Assembly: GCA_964393525.1 (NCBI GenBank)
Contig: CAYMTV010000001.1
Location: forward strand, 62,001 to 126,000
Direction of reading: 5' to 3'
From: CAYMTV01 sp964393525
GTDB lineage: Bacteria; Patescibacteriota; Microgenomatia; Daviesbacterales; UBA10151
Length of the DNA stretch: 64,000 bases
Part shown: in pieces, positions 42,829 through 51,346 of the stretch
How the letters are laid out: each line of letters begins with the position of its first letter
How positions within the stretch are numbered: position 1 is the first letter of the stretch
Made by a program: the position numbers and the translations under genes
Notes under the pieces: model-generated
Told to the model about the DNA's origin: nothing
Seen by the model: the letters and a program-made list of their open reading frames with translations, nothing else
Databases searched by the model: none

Positions 42829-44298
42829 GTGAAGAAATTTCTACTTGCTTTATTGGTAGTATTGCCAGTTTTATTTTATGGATCCAGTTTATTTCCGAAG
42901 GAAAAAAGCTTTGCTTTATATTATAGTTTTGCCCAGGATGATTTTATTCATTTAAATGCCAGCAAAGCTTCAAATATTTTAGAGTTTCTAAATTTTTTTA
43001 ATCCTTTTTACCAATTTCCTGATATCTTCTTTTACCGTCCGCTTCCAACACAAGTCCATTTTTTTATAAATTCACAAATTTTTGGATTAAACCCGCTCCC
43101 GTTTCATGTTGAATCATTAATTTTCCATCTTCTTAATACATGGCTGTTTTATTTAATTGTAAAAAAGCTCTGGAAAGATCGGACAATAGCTTTTATTTCC
43201 ACCTTGTTTTACGGGGTATCGGCTGCCCATTTCCTATCTTTGTTTTATATCTCCGCATTCCAACAAGTGGCTAGAACTTTTTACCTTCTTCTATCCATTT
43301 TTTTATGGATCAAATTTTTTGAGGTCAGAAAAACTATATTATATATATTGGGATTAGTAAGCTTTATTGCGGCATTATTATCAAAAGAATCATCTATAGT
43401 TTTACCGCCATTTTTACTCCTAGTTGATTTTCTTTTAGAAGGAAGGAATGTTTTGAAAGAAAGAATAAAATATTTACTTCCATATTTTGCAATTGCAGGA
43501 ATTTATCTATTAATCAGATTGTCAGGATTTCAAACTATTTTTGGAAAAGGGGAGTATGATGTAAGTTTTTCTTTATTTAACATTTTGCAAAACTTAAAGT
43601 GGTATATTCTTTGGAGCTTTGGGTTACCGGAAATTCTCTCAACTTATCCAAGTTTAGGATTAAACTCTCTTATTCAATTTACTAGAGATTTCTCAAGTGG
43701 TGGAGTAATAATATTGTTTTTTGGAGTTTTCATCTTTCTTGTCATTTCGAGTGTAGCGAGAAATCTCAAGATGAATCTGAAGATCTCTCAACTAACGTTT
43801 CGAGATTATAGAAATAGAGCCTTTTTATATTCCATACTAATTTTTTTCATCTCATTAATTCCGGTTTTGTTCTTAAGAGAGCATAAATATCCCCAGTATT
43901 TGGATTTAGCATTTTTGGGGGTATTACCAATATTTGCCTGGATAATTTTAAATGCTAAGTGGAAAGTTTTGGGTTATACAATAATTTTAGTATTTATTGC
44001 TTTACAATATTTTTCTATACAACTCTCGGAACAAACTCATTGGACAACCAAAAGAAGTGTAGTTGCAGATTATTATCAAAAATCTTTTAAAGAAAAATAT
44101 CCAAATATTGCTGAAAATTCTAGGATATTCTTAGTAGGATCTAGTGAACAAGCAAGAGAGGTTTCGCATGCTTTAGCCGGAAAATATGCCTTCTTAGTTT
44201 GGTATCCTGGAAAAATTTCTGAAGTTAAATACTTGGAAGAAAAAGATTTACCAAAAGATAGAAACAATGTAATTATAGAATATTTAAGTAAGTATTAA
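42829..44298 (+). CDS. GT-C-type membrane glycosyltransferase
   Basis: A 489-residue membrane protein with about eleven segments. The first outside loop has FAQDDFIHLNASK, an acidic pair at the usual catalytic position, then FYRPLPTQVHFFINSQIFGLN (ends given, 21 residues in all) and HVESLIFHLLNTWLF, typical of one PMT-like subfamily. The GTG at 42829 is chosen because the longer TTG frame overlaps prfB and its promoter. Two dispersed repeats lie in frame: one encoding SLFPKEKSFAL (42891-42919) and one encoding VISSVARNLKMNLKIS (about 43738-43812). The C-terminal 100 residues are soluble. Confidence 0.8.
   Translation: MKKFLLALLVVLPVLFYGSSLFPKEKSFALYYSFAQDDFIHLNASKASNILEFLNFFNPFYQFPDIFFYRPLPTQVHFFINSQIFGLNPLPFHVESLIFHLLNTWLFYLIVKKLWKDRTIAFISTLFYGVSAAHFLSLFYISAFQQVARTFYLLLSIFLWIKFFEVRKTILYILGLVSFIAALLSKESSIVLPPFLLLVDFLLEGRNVLKERIKYLLPYFAIAGIYLLIRLSGFQTIFGKGEYDVSFSLFNILQNLKWYILWSFGLPEILSTYPSLGLNSLIQFTRDFSSGGVIILFFGVFIFLVISSVARNLKMNLKISQLTFRDYRNRAFLYSILIFFISLIPVLFLREHKYPQYLDLAFLGVLPIFAWIILNAKWKVLGYTIILVFIALQYFSIQLSEQTHWTTKRSVVADYYQKSFKEKYPNIAENSRIFLVGSSEQAREVSHALAGKYAFLVWYPGKISEVKYLEEKDLPKDRNNVIIEYLSKY
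42891..42919 (+). repeat. Copy of the 3057-3085 repeat inside a gene
   Basis: Twenty-nine bases match 3057-3085 with one mismatch (GCTTTGC for GCTGTGC). Here it is read in frame as part of the GT-C gene's first outside loop. Confidence 0.8.
43738..43812 (+). repeat. In-frame palindromic repeat in GT-C gene
   Basis: Begins CTTGTCATTTCGAGTGTAGC and continues GAGAAATCTC, with TTTC/GAAA arms, then GAGATCTCTC and a final TTTCGAGATTA. It reads as a hydrophilic insert between membrane segments. It looks like the GTCATTTCGAGCG-type repeat dispersed in several bacterial genomes. Confidence 0.6.
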
Positions 44299-45510
44299 TT
44301 ATTCATACCTTAGAGCCTGGATTGGGTCTAACTTAGCTGCTCTAATAGCTGGGGCAACACCAAAAATTACTCCTACTAAAATTGAAAATCCAAATGATAG
44401 TCCTACTGACCAAAGAGGTACTGTTGTCTGAAGAAACCGTCCTGCAAGAAGTGATAATAGATAACCTAAAATAATACCAATTATCCCTCCTATGCCGGAT
44501 AAGGTTAAAGCTTCTATTAAAAACTGATTTCTAATATCTTTTGATTTAGCTCCTAAGGCTTTTCTTAATCCAATTTCTCTGGTTCTTTCTGTGACCGATA
44601 CAAGCATTATATTCATAATCCCAATCCCGCCAACAATTAAAGAAATTGCAGCAATTCCTCCTAAAGCCAAAGTTAAAACATTAGTAATTGTAGAGATTAT
44701 AGATAAAGTTTGTTCTTGGGTCTGAACCGTAAAATCATCCTCTGCAAGCCTTTTACTTAAAATGTTTTTAACTTTTTCTTGAACCTCCTTTGTTTTATCA
44801 GATTCATTGGCAGCAATTACTATATTGTGAATATTATCTTCCCCGAATTGTTTTTGAGCGGAGGTTAATGGTATTAAAGCCACATTATCCAAATCTAATC
44901 CTAAATTAGATCCTCTAATTCCTAAAACCCCAACAATTGAATACCTTAAGTTACCTATTTGAATTTGCGCACCTAAAGCATTCGCATCACAAGACTCTAT
45001 GTCATTGCAAAATAATTTCTTTTTTACTGTTGGGCCAATAACTGCAACCCTTTTTCCGGAACCAGCTTCTGACTGGCTCATGTATCTCCCTTCAGCTATT
45101 TTTAATGCTTTAATTATCTTTGGGTAACTTGCCTCAACCCCAACAATAGTTACTCCCTTATCTTCCTTATTTTTATACTCAACCTTGGTAGTTTTTTGGA
45201 TTGCGGCAGAGACTTCAGCTTCAGCTTTTAATTTAGTCCGTAAATTTATGGCATCCTCCAAAATAAGTCTGTTGGTTTGAATACCGCCCGGTCCCCTACC
45301 TCCACCGATTTGGCCGGGTATTACAAACATCACATTAGAGCCTAAAGAGGCAATCTGATCGGTAATAAAACTTTTCAAACCTGAAACTAGGGATATCAGT
45401 AAAATTACTGAAGTCACACCAATAACAATTCCTAAAACAGTCAAAAAAGACCGGAGCCTGTTTGCAATTATTGCGGTGAATGCAAGTTGTATTGTCTCAA
45501 GCGGGTTCAT
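44299..45510 (-). CDS. MacB-like ABC transporter permease
   Basis: A 403-residue membrane subunit of a MacB/LolCE-type ABC system. One N-terminal segment (about 20-45), a large outside domain (about 50-270) with NIHNIVIAANE, and three C-terminal segments with VTERTREIGLRKALGAK, the family signature, ending in RAAKLDPIQALRYE. The ATPase is a separate gene overlapping by four bases, unlike fused E. coli MacB. The outside domain has Cys residues five apart in FCNDIESCDAN. Such systems move peptides, lipoproteins or antibiotics by mechanotransmission; the substrate here is unknown. Confidence 0.92.
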   Translation of the reverse strand: MNPLETIQLAFTAIIANRLRSFLTVLGIVIGVTSVILLISLVSGLKSFITDQIASLGSNVMFVIPGQIGGGRGPGGIQTNRLILEDAINLRTKLKAEAEVSAAIQKTTKVEYKNKEDKGVTIVGVEASYPKIIKALKIAEGRYMSQSEAGSGKRVAVIGPTVKKKLFCNDIESCDANALGAQIQIGNLRYSIVGVLGIRGSNLGLDLDNVALIPLTSAQKQFGEDNIHNIVIAANESDKTKEVQEKVKNILSKRLAEDDFTVQTQEQTLSIISTITNVLTLALGGIAAISLIVGGIGIMNIMLVSVTERTREIGLRKALGAKSKDIRNQFLIEALTLSGIGGIIGIILGYLLSLLAGRFLQTTVPLWSVGLSFGFSILVGVIFGVAPAIRAAKLDPIQALRYE

Positions 45511-46175
45511 ATAACCTGCCCGTCTTTTAGAGAAATAGTCCTGTTGGCATATCTTGCAATAGTTTGTTCATGAGTTATAAGTATTATGGTTTTTCCCTCC
45601 TGGTTAAGCTTTTTTAAAAGTTTTAAAATCTCTATACCGGTTTTAGAGTCTAAATTGCCGGTTGGTTCATCAGCAAAAATGACTTGCGGGTTTGTAACCA
45701 ATGCTCTGGCAATAGCTACTCTTTGTTGCTGTCCACCTGATAATTGATTAGGTCTTGATAAAAGTTTATTCAAAAGACCCACCCTTTCAAGCATTTTTTC
45801 GGCCCTAAAATTTCTTTCCGTTTTTGAAATGCCTGAATAAATTAAAGGTAAAGCCACATTATCTAAAGCAGAAGTTCTATTTAAAAGATTAAAGCTTTGA
45901 AAAACAAACCCGATTTTTTTATTTCGCAAGGTTGCCAGAGTATCATCTTTAAGTTTAGAAACGTCCTTATCATCCAAAAAATAAGACCCGGATGTTGGTT
46001 TATCTAAAAGCCCTAAGATATTCATTAATGTAGATTTTCCCGAACCGGATGGGCCAATAATTGCCACAAATTCTCCAGATTTAATTTCCAAGTTTATATT
46101 TTTTAAAGCTTGAAATTTTAAATCTTCATCCAGCTCAAATACTTTATTAATGTTAATTAACTTAATAAGAGGCAT
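45507..46175 (-). CDS. MacB/LolD-like ABC transporter ATPase
   Basis: A 222-residue ABC ATPase. Walker A GPSGSGKST (41-49), FVFQSFNLLNRTSALDNV, signature LSGGQQQR, Walker B with FADEPTGNLDSKTG and the LITHE H-loop. These closely fit the LolD/MacB group. It starts two bases after the adaptor gene ends and overlaps the permease gene by four bases. Confidence 0.94.
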   Translation of the reverse strand: MPLIKLININKVFELDEDLKFQALKNINLEIKSGEFVAIIGPSGSGKSTLMNILGLLDKPTSGSYFLDDKDVSKLKDDTLATLRNKKIGFVFQSFNLLNRTSALDNVALPLIYSGISKTERNFRAEKMLERVGLLNKLLSRPNQLSGGQQQRVAIARALVTNPQVIFADEPTGNLDSKTGIEILKLLKKLNQEGKTIILITHEQTIARYANRTISLKDGQVI

Positions 46176-46177
46176 TG

Positions 46178-47251
46178 TTACTTTTTAATTATTGAAGGAT
46201 TAGTTACGAATTCTTGATTTTCATCCAAGCCTTTTTTAATCTCAACTTCTGTATCAGAACTTAAACCTTTTTCTATTTCAACTTTTTTAAATTCTTTATC
46301 ATCTTTAATATAGACAAATTTTTCATCAACAATAGCATCAATAGGAATAGCTAAAACATTTTTTGCCTGACTTGTAATTATCCCAGCTTGGCCATTGAGA
46401 CCTGAAATGAATCTGACTCCAGATGCGTTAAGTTTTACTCTGGCAATTATCACGGTTGCGCCGGAGCTTGTGGTCCTTGTTAAAGGATTTATTTCAGTAA
46501 TATTTCCTTTAAACACTTTATCACCATAAGCGTTTAAAGTTATCTCAACAGGCTGGTTTAATGACACATTTACTATGTCTGACTCATCAACTTCAGCATC
46601 AAAATAAATCTCGGACTCATCAACTACTTGGGCTACTACTTCAGATGCTAAGACGTTTTGCCCGACCAAAAAATCAAGCTGGGTAATAATTCCTGATAGA
46701 GGAGAAGTAAGATAAGTATCCAAAAAAGTATGCTCGGCTTTTTTGACATCATCAAAGGCATTGTTTGAAGCAGTTTCTGCAGTTGTTCGAAGTTGTTTTT
46801 GAGTCATGGTTTCATTGGCAGAACCCACATTGGCAAATCCGCCATTTCCATATTGAAAAAGATGGATATCATCCAAGACCTTTTCTAAAGTTGTTCTTTT
46901 ATCTAATAAGTTATTCTTGGCTTGTTGCAGTGTGATTGCCTGGTTTTCTGCATCCAGCCCGGCTATAATTTGTCCTTTTTGAATAAAATCTCCTTTTTTG
47001 AAATTAACAAAGATAAGTCTTCCGGGGGTTTGAAATTTTAAATTTACGGTATTTTTTCCAGAAAGCGTACCGGATGCAGAAACTGTTTGTTTAATATCCC
47101 CTCTTTTGGCTTTGGTATATTGAATCTCCTGTTTTTGTCCGGCAAACCTGGAGATTAAGAAGGCTAAAATTGCAACAAAAACAATAGCTATTAAAAAGTA
47201 GCGCAACTTTAGAAAACGAGATAAAATGAGTGGAAACTTAAATTTAGCCAT
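46178..47251 (-). CDS. MacA/HlyD-like membrane fusion protein
   Basis: A 357-residue adaptor for the ABC exporter encoded just downstream. One N-terminal membrane segment (about 12-34), barrel-sandwich halves (GTLSGKNTVNLKFQTPGRL, and SPLSGIITQLDFLVGQNVL), a short helical hairpin between them (about 105-165) and a beta-barrel with EITLNAYGDKVFKGNI. The hairpin is short, as expected for one-membrane cells without TolC. The ATG at 47251 is preferred to the TTG at 47260. Only 33 bases separate it from the divergent tsaB. Confidence 0.9.
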   Translation of the reverse strand: MAKFKFPLILSRFLKLRYFLIAIVFVAILAFLISRFAGQKQEIQYTKAKRGDIKQTVSASGTLSGKNTVNLKFQTPGRLIFVNFKKGDFIQKGQIIAGLDAENQAITLQQAKNNLLDKRTTLEKVLDDIHLFQYGNGGFANVGSANETMTQKQLRTTAETASNNAFDDVKKAEHTFLDTYLTSPLSGIITQLDFLVGQNVLASEVVAQVVDESEIYFDAEVDESDIVNVSLNQPVEITLNAYGDKVFKGNITEINPLTRTTSSGATVIIARVKLNASGVRFISGLNGQAGIITSQAKNVLAIPIDAIVDEKFVYIKDDKEFKKVEIEKGLSSDTEVEIKKGLDENQEFVTNPSIIKK

Positions 47252-47284
47252 AAGATTCAAGAGGCATATTCTAGCAAAAATGCA

Positions 47285-47593
47285 ATGAAAAAGATACTAT
47301 CGGTTGATACATCTAAAGCCAATGAGATTCAAGTGAGTCTTATTATAGGGTCTAAGATTTATACGGAAACTAGTCAGCAAAAGCTTGGCTCACAAGTTTT
47401 ACTTTCACTAGTTAAAAAAATATTAAAAAACTCCAAAACAGAGATTAAAGATTTAACCGAGATAAAAGTTAATACCGGTCCTGGATCTTTTACTGGAATA
47501 AAGGTAGGAGTTTCAGTTGCCAATGCTTTAGCTTTCGCTGTAAAAATTCCGGTTAATGGAAAAAAGATAGAGACAGATTTGAAATATGAGTAA
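47285..47593 (+). CDS. tsaB: Truncated TsaB
   Basis: A 102-residue protein matching only the N-terminal lobe of TsaB (usual length about 220-230). It has MKKILSVDTSKANEI at the start and the signature NTGPGSFTGIKVGVSVANALA near 60-80 (given as ends NTGPGSF and ANALA). TsaB is the inactive partner that dimerises with TsaD in tRNA t6A synthesis; the N-lobe holds the dimer interface. The gene ends cleanly, with no trace of the C-lobe in the next 30 bases before another gene, so this looks like a stable reduced form, not a decaying gene. tsaE is at 18057. Confidence 0.8.
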   Translation: MKKILSVDTSKANEIQVSLIIGSKIYTETSQQKLGSQVLLSLVKKILKNSKTEIKDLTEIKVNTGPGSFTGIKVGVSVANALAFAVKIPVNGKKIETDLKYE

Positions 47594-47612
47594 TCTTGCC
47601 TTGTATAGATGA

Positions 47613-47618
47613 TATACT
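47613..47618 (+). promoter_or_regulatory. -10 box, leaderless type
   Basis: TATACT ends exactly six bases before the ATG at 47625; the same spacing is seen at 12953 and 62283. Confidence 0.55.
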
Positions 47619-47624
47619 GATTTT

Positions 47625-48503
47625 ATGCGGATATCACACTTTTTTCTGCCACACCCAAAGACTCATAAAAAAGCCCATTTAATTTCAATTCCAGCGCTTT
47701 TGACCTACATTGCCCTGTTTATCTTTTTGCAGTTTAGTTTAAGCTTCATTAATAAAGTGAATCCCGGGGTTTTGGGGATAAATTCTTCGATTAATCAGCA
47801 AGAGCTTATTACGCTGACTAATGCCGAAAGAGCAAAAAACGGCCTGCCTCCTTTAGCTGAAAATCCTTCTTTAAGCCAGGCTGCGTTGGAAAAGGCCAAA
47901 AATATGTTTGAGGAAAATTACTGGGCCCATTATTCACCCTCGGGAAAAGACCCTTGGGGGTTTATCTCAAGGTCAGGGTATAAATTTACCCATGCCGGAG
48001 AAAATTTAGCCCGTAACTTTTACACTTCAAATGAAGTTGTACAAGCATGGATGGCTTCAACTGCCGGACACAAAGAAAACATCTTAAATTCTAAATATCA
48101 GGAAATAGGAATTGCGGTTATGGAAGGAACTTTAAATGGTGAACCAACCATACTGGTTGTTCAAGAATTTGGTCGGCCAATTGAAGCGATTGCTCAGATT
48201 CCGGAGGCAAACACGAGAGGGACTTCGCTGCAAAATGAGCCTACTCTTGCGCCAACTGCTACAGCGCAACCTAATTTAACTGCAGGAGTTGTTGAAAATA
48301 AAAAATTAATTGATCCTTATAAACTAAATAAAAATATCGCCTTTAGTTTTCTGGGATTCATAGGGTTTCTTTTAATTATTGACCTTTATGTCATTAGAAG
48401 AAGGGCAATCCATAGGATTGCTTCTCATCATCTGCCGCATTTAGCATTAATTTCTGTTGCCATGGGAGCTTTAATGAGTTCATCGCCCGGTTCAATACTT
48501 TAA
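47625..48503 (+). CDS. CAP/SCP-domain membrane protein
   Basis: A 292-residue surface protein. One N-terminal membrane segment (about 22-42), a CAP domain (about 58-190), a Thr/Ala/Pro linker and two C-terminal segments (about 230-275). The CAP cleft residues are present: His102 in WAHYSPSG, Glu126 in GENLARN and His149 in AGHKENIL. Bacterial CAP proteins are widespread but mostly without known function. A VLGI stretch precedes the domain, like the VLGA spacer of the LPxTG protein. The stop overlaps the next start (TAATG). Confidence 0.88.
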   Translation: MRISHFFLPHPKTHKKAHLISIPALLTYIALFIFLQFSLSFINKVNPGVLGINSSINQQELITLTNAERAKNGLPPLAENPSLSQAALEKAKNMFEENYWAHYSPSGKDPWGFISRSGYKFTHAGENLARNFYTSNEVVQAWMASTAGHKENILNSKYQEIGIAVMEGTLNGEPTILVVQEFGRPIEAIAQIPEANTRGTSLQNEPTLAPTATAQPNLTAGVVENKKLIDPYKLNKNIAFSFLGFIGFLLIIDLYVIRRRAIHRIASHHLPHLALISVAMGALMSSSPGSIL

Positions 48504-48742
48504 TGAAACATTTGCCTTTAATATTGTTTATACCAATTGGGATTTTCTTTTTGGCACTGATTTTTGTGGTTAATGGTAACTCGATTTTAATTTTACAAGC
48601 GGTCACTGCGCTTTCTTTGATATATTTGGTCTTTTCATTTATGCACCATCTGGCTGATAAAAGTTTGACTGTTGAGGCTTCTCTAGAGTATATTTTGATT
48701 GCAAGCTTGGTTGTAATTTTGCTTGCGGGAGTAACCATTTGA
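48503..48742 (+). CDS. Small three-segment membrane protein, unknown
   Basis: A 79-residue hydrophobic protein with three predicted membrane segments and HHLADKSLTVEAS between the second and third. No family recognised. It is coupled at both ends: its ATG overlaps the CAP-protein stop by one base and its TGA overlaps the TTG start of rmlA. It is likely real because of this coupling. Confidence 0.7.
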   Translation: MKHLPLILFIPIGIFFLALIFVVNGNSILILQAVTALSLIYLVFSFMHHLADKSLTVEASLEYILIASLVVILLAGVTI

Positions 48743-49806
48743 AAGCAATAATTCCTACCGGTGGGTCTGGAACCAGGATGCGCCCCCTAACTTTTTCCAC
48801 CAACAAACACTTTATTCCGGTGGCTAACAAGCCTCTGATTTTTTACCCCGTTGAGACAATTGCTGAATCCGGAATAAAAGAAATCTTAATTACTTATAGC
48901 CCTCAGTCTCTTGACTTCGTCAAACAAGTTTTGGGTGAAGGTGAAAAATGGGGAGTTAAGTTTACTTATGTCATGCAGGAAAAGCCCAAGGGGCTTGCTA
49001 ATATTTTCCAGGTTTGTGAAGAAGAGCTTAAGGGAGAGTCTTTTGTTTTGCATTTGGGGGATAATATTTTTGTTGATGGAATTTCCCAGTTTGTTGAGCA
49101 TTTTGAAAAAGAAAAACCAAATGGTTTAGTTTCCATGGTTCACCATAAAGAAAACAAAAGAATGGGGGTACCATACTTTGATGATCATGGTCATCTTATT
49201 AAATATGTAGAAAAGCCCGAGAATCCGCCACACGATTTTGCCATCCCCGGACTTTACTTTTTTGACAACAATGTCTTTCGCTGTTTTAGACAAGATCCGA
49301 TCCAGCCTTCGGAGAGAGGAGAGCTTGAGATAAGTCTGCCCTACCAATGGTTGATTGATCATGGGTACAGGGTAGATGTTTTGGAGTATAAAGGAAAATG
49401 GCTTGATCCGGGGAAGTTTGATGACTGGATCGATGCTAATAAGTTTATTTTGGAAAAATTTAAGGACGGATTTTTGGAAAGCGAAATCCCCAGTTCAACT
49501 CATTTAAGAGGTTCAGTTTCGGTAGGAAAGAATTGTCAAATTATAAATTCAACAGTCGAAGGTCCGGTAAAAATTGCCGACGATGTCAGTATAATTGACA
49601 GTGTAATTGGGTCTTACACTTCAATTGATGAAGGTTGTCAAATTGAAGGAAGTGAAATAGAAAATAGTGTTTTGATGAAGGGTGTCAAAATTATTAAAGC
49701 ACCAAAAAAGATCAGTACAAGTTTAATTGGGACTGATTCAGAAGTAATAAAAAGCGATAAAGATATAAATTTATTTGTCGGCGAAAAAAGCCTGATTGAA
49801 GTATGA
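48739..49806 (+). CDS. rmlA: Glucose-1-phosphate thymidylyltransferase, long form
   Basis: First enzyme of dTDP-L-rhamnose synthesis: glucose 1-phosphate plus dTTP gives dTDP-glucose. The 355 residues have the nucleotide-binding GGSGTRMRPLT (8-18), FVLHLGDNIFVDG and EKPENPPHDFAIPGLYFFD (ends: EKPENPP, GLYFFD), plus a C-terminal left-handed beta-helix (about 250-340) as in the longer, StrD-like group. The start is TTG at 48739, overlapping the previous stop; the protein needs it because GGSGTR follows at once. The gene overlaps rmlB by four bases. Confidence 0.93.
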   Translation: MKAIIPTGGSGTRMRPLTFSTNKHFIPVANKPLIFYPVETIAESGIKEILITYSPQSLDFVKQVLGEGEKWGVKFTYVMQEKPKGLANIFQVCEEELKGESFVLHLGDNIFVDGISQFVEHFEKEKPNGLVSMVHHKENKRMGVPYFDDHGHLIKYVEKPENPPHDFAIPGLYFFDNNVFRCFRQDPIQPSERGELEISLPYQWLIDHGYRVDVLEYKGKWLDPGKFDDWIDANKFILEKFKDGFLESEIPSSTHLRGSVSVGKNCQIINSTVEGPVKIADDVSIIDSVIGSYTSIDEGCQIEGSEIENSVLMKGVKIIKAPKKISTSLIGTDSEVIKSDKDINLFVGEKSLIEV

Positions 49807-50810
49807 AATTATTAGTAACCGGAGGAGCAGGATTTATTGGCTCCAACTTTATTCACTATTGGTTAAAGAATCATCCGGAGGATGAGGTGGTTAACCTGGA
49901 TAAATTAACCTACGCCGGACACATTGAAAGTCTTAAAGACATAGAAAATAATCCTAAGTACCAATTTATCAAAGGGGATATATGTGATCCCGAGATCGTC
50001 AAACAGGCTACTTTAGGGGTGGATATTGTTGTTCATTTTGCTGCGGAATCACATGTTGATAGGTCAATTATTGATCCTCTAATTTTTGTCAAAACCAATG
50101 TTTTGGGTACAGCCACACTACTTGAAGCAGCCCTAAATGCAAAAGTCAAAAGGTTTCACCATGTTTCAACAGATGAGGTTTACGGATCTTTGGATTTAAA
50201 TGATCCGCCTTTTACACCGGATACCCCATATAACCCAAAAACCCCATATTCTGCATCCAAAGCCGGCTCAGATCATCTGGTGCGGGCTTATTTTAGAACT
50301 TATGATTTACCGATAACGATTTCAAACTGCGCTAATAACTTTGGACCCTACCATGACCCGGAAAAATTAATCCCAAGATTTATAACTAATCTTTTAGAGG
50401 GCAAAAAAGTTCCCTTGATGGGAAAAGGAGAAAACATTAGGGAGTGGCTTTATGTTGAAGATCATGCCCGGGCTATCGACCTGATATTGGAAAAAGGTAC
50501 TCCAGGAGAAACATACTTAATTGAAGGAGAAGAAAAAACCAATTTAGAGGTGACTAAAAAGATTTTGGAAATTTTGGGGATGGATGAGTCATATATAGAA
50601 TATGTTGAACATAGACTGGAACATGATTTCCGCTATGCCAATGATGGAACTAAACTTATGGAATTGGGCTGGAAAAGAGAAAAAAGTTTTGATGAAGAAC
50701 TTAAAAATACAATTGAATGGTATAAAACAAACGCATGGTGGTGGAAACCGCTAAAAGAAAATCGTCCGAATGTAGACCGTTCTGCTCAGGAGGAAAGAAA
50801 GTATGAATGA
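49803..50810 (+). CDS. rmlB: dTDP-glucose 4,6-dehydratase
   Basis: Second step of the dTDP-rhamnose pathway, forming dTDP-4-keto-6-deoxyglucose. The 335-residue SDR enzyme has the NAD motif GGAGFIGSN (7-15), HFAAESHVDRSI, STDEVYGSL with the catalytic Thr-Asp-Glu, and TPYSASKAGSDHLV with the Tyr-x3-Lys pair. It overlaps rmlA by four bases and rmlC by eight, so translation is coupled. Confidence 0.97.
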   Translation: MKLLVTGGAGFIGSNFIHYWLKNHPEDEVVNLDKLTYAGHIESLKDIENNPKYQFIKGDICDPEIVKQATLGVDIVVHFAAESHVDRSIIDPLIFVKTNVLGTATLLEAALNAKVKRFHHVSTDEVYGSLDLNDPPFTPDTPYNPKTPYSASKAGSDHLVRAYFRTYDLPITISNCANNFGPYHDPEKLIPRFITNLLEGKKVPLMGKGENIREWLYVEDHARAIDLILEKGTPGETYLIEGEEKTNLEVTKKILEILGMDESYIEYVEHRLEHDFRYANDGTKLMELGWKREKSFDEELKNTIEWYKTNAWWWKPLKENRPNVDRSAQEERKYE

Positions 50811-51342
50811 GAATGATTATATTGAGGAGACAGAGATAAATGGTGTGCTAATCATTAAAAGGCCCAAACATGGTGATGACCGAGGATTTTTTAGGGAGAC
50901 ATTTAGAAGGAAGGATATTGAAGAAAAGTCAGGGTTTGAATTTAACCCGGTTCAGGCAAATCATTCAAGATCACAAAAAGGAGTATTGCGAGGAATTCAT
51001 GTTGCTCCCTGGCACAAACTGACAACGGTAGTGCGAGGAGAGGTACAGCAGGTTGTAATAGATCTAAGAAAAGATTCTCCAACTTTTGGCAAATATGTCT
51101 CGGTGACTTTAGGAGAAAATAACTTCTCAAGCGTCTTTATCCCGGCAGGATGTGGTAACGCTTTTTTAACTTTGAGTGAAGTTGCAGATTATAGCTATAT
51201 CACAAGCGGTTATTGGGAGCCAGGATTAGAAGTTGGCATAATTTACAACGATCCGGATTTAAATATTAAGTGGGGAGTTGAAAACCCGATTCTTTCCGAA
51301 AAAGATCTAAAAAACCCAAGCTTCAAAGAAGTTTTTCCTTAA
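50803..51342 (+). CDS. rmlC: dTDP-4-dehydrorhamnose 3,5-epimerase
   Basis: Third step: epimerisation at C3 and C5. The 179-residue cupin has DDRGFFRETFR, VQANHSRSQKGVLRGIH with the catalytic His, and VFIPAGCGNAFLTLSE, where Cys-Gly replaces the more usual Phe-Ala-His-Gly region. It starts within rmlB and stops just before rmlD. Confidence 0.92.
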   Translation: MNENDYIEETEINGVLIIKRPKHGDDRGFFRETFRRKDIEEKSGFEFNPVQANHSRSQKGVLRGIHVAPWHKLTTVVRGEVQQVVIDLRKDSPTFGKYVSVTLGENNFSSVFIPAGCGNAFLTLSEVADYSYITSGYWEPGLEVGIIYNDPDLNIKWGVENPILSEKDLKNPSFKEVFP

Positions 51343-51346
51343 TGTG

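Noticed and set aside
47594..47624. Remnant of the missing C-terminal half of TsaB
   Set aside because: Only 31 bases separate tsaB from the next gene and they hold a promoter; no remnant frame is present.
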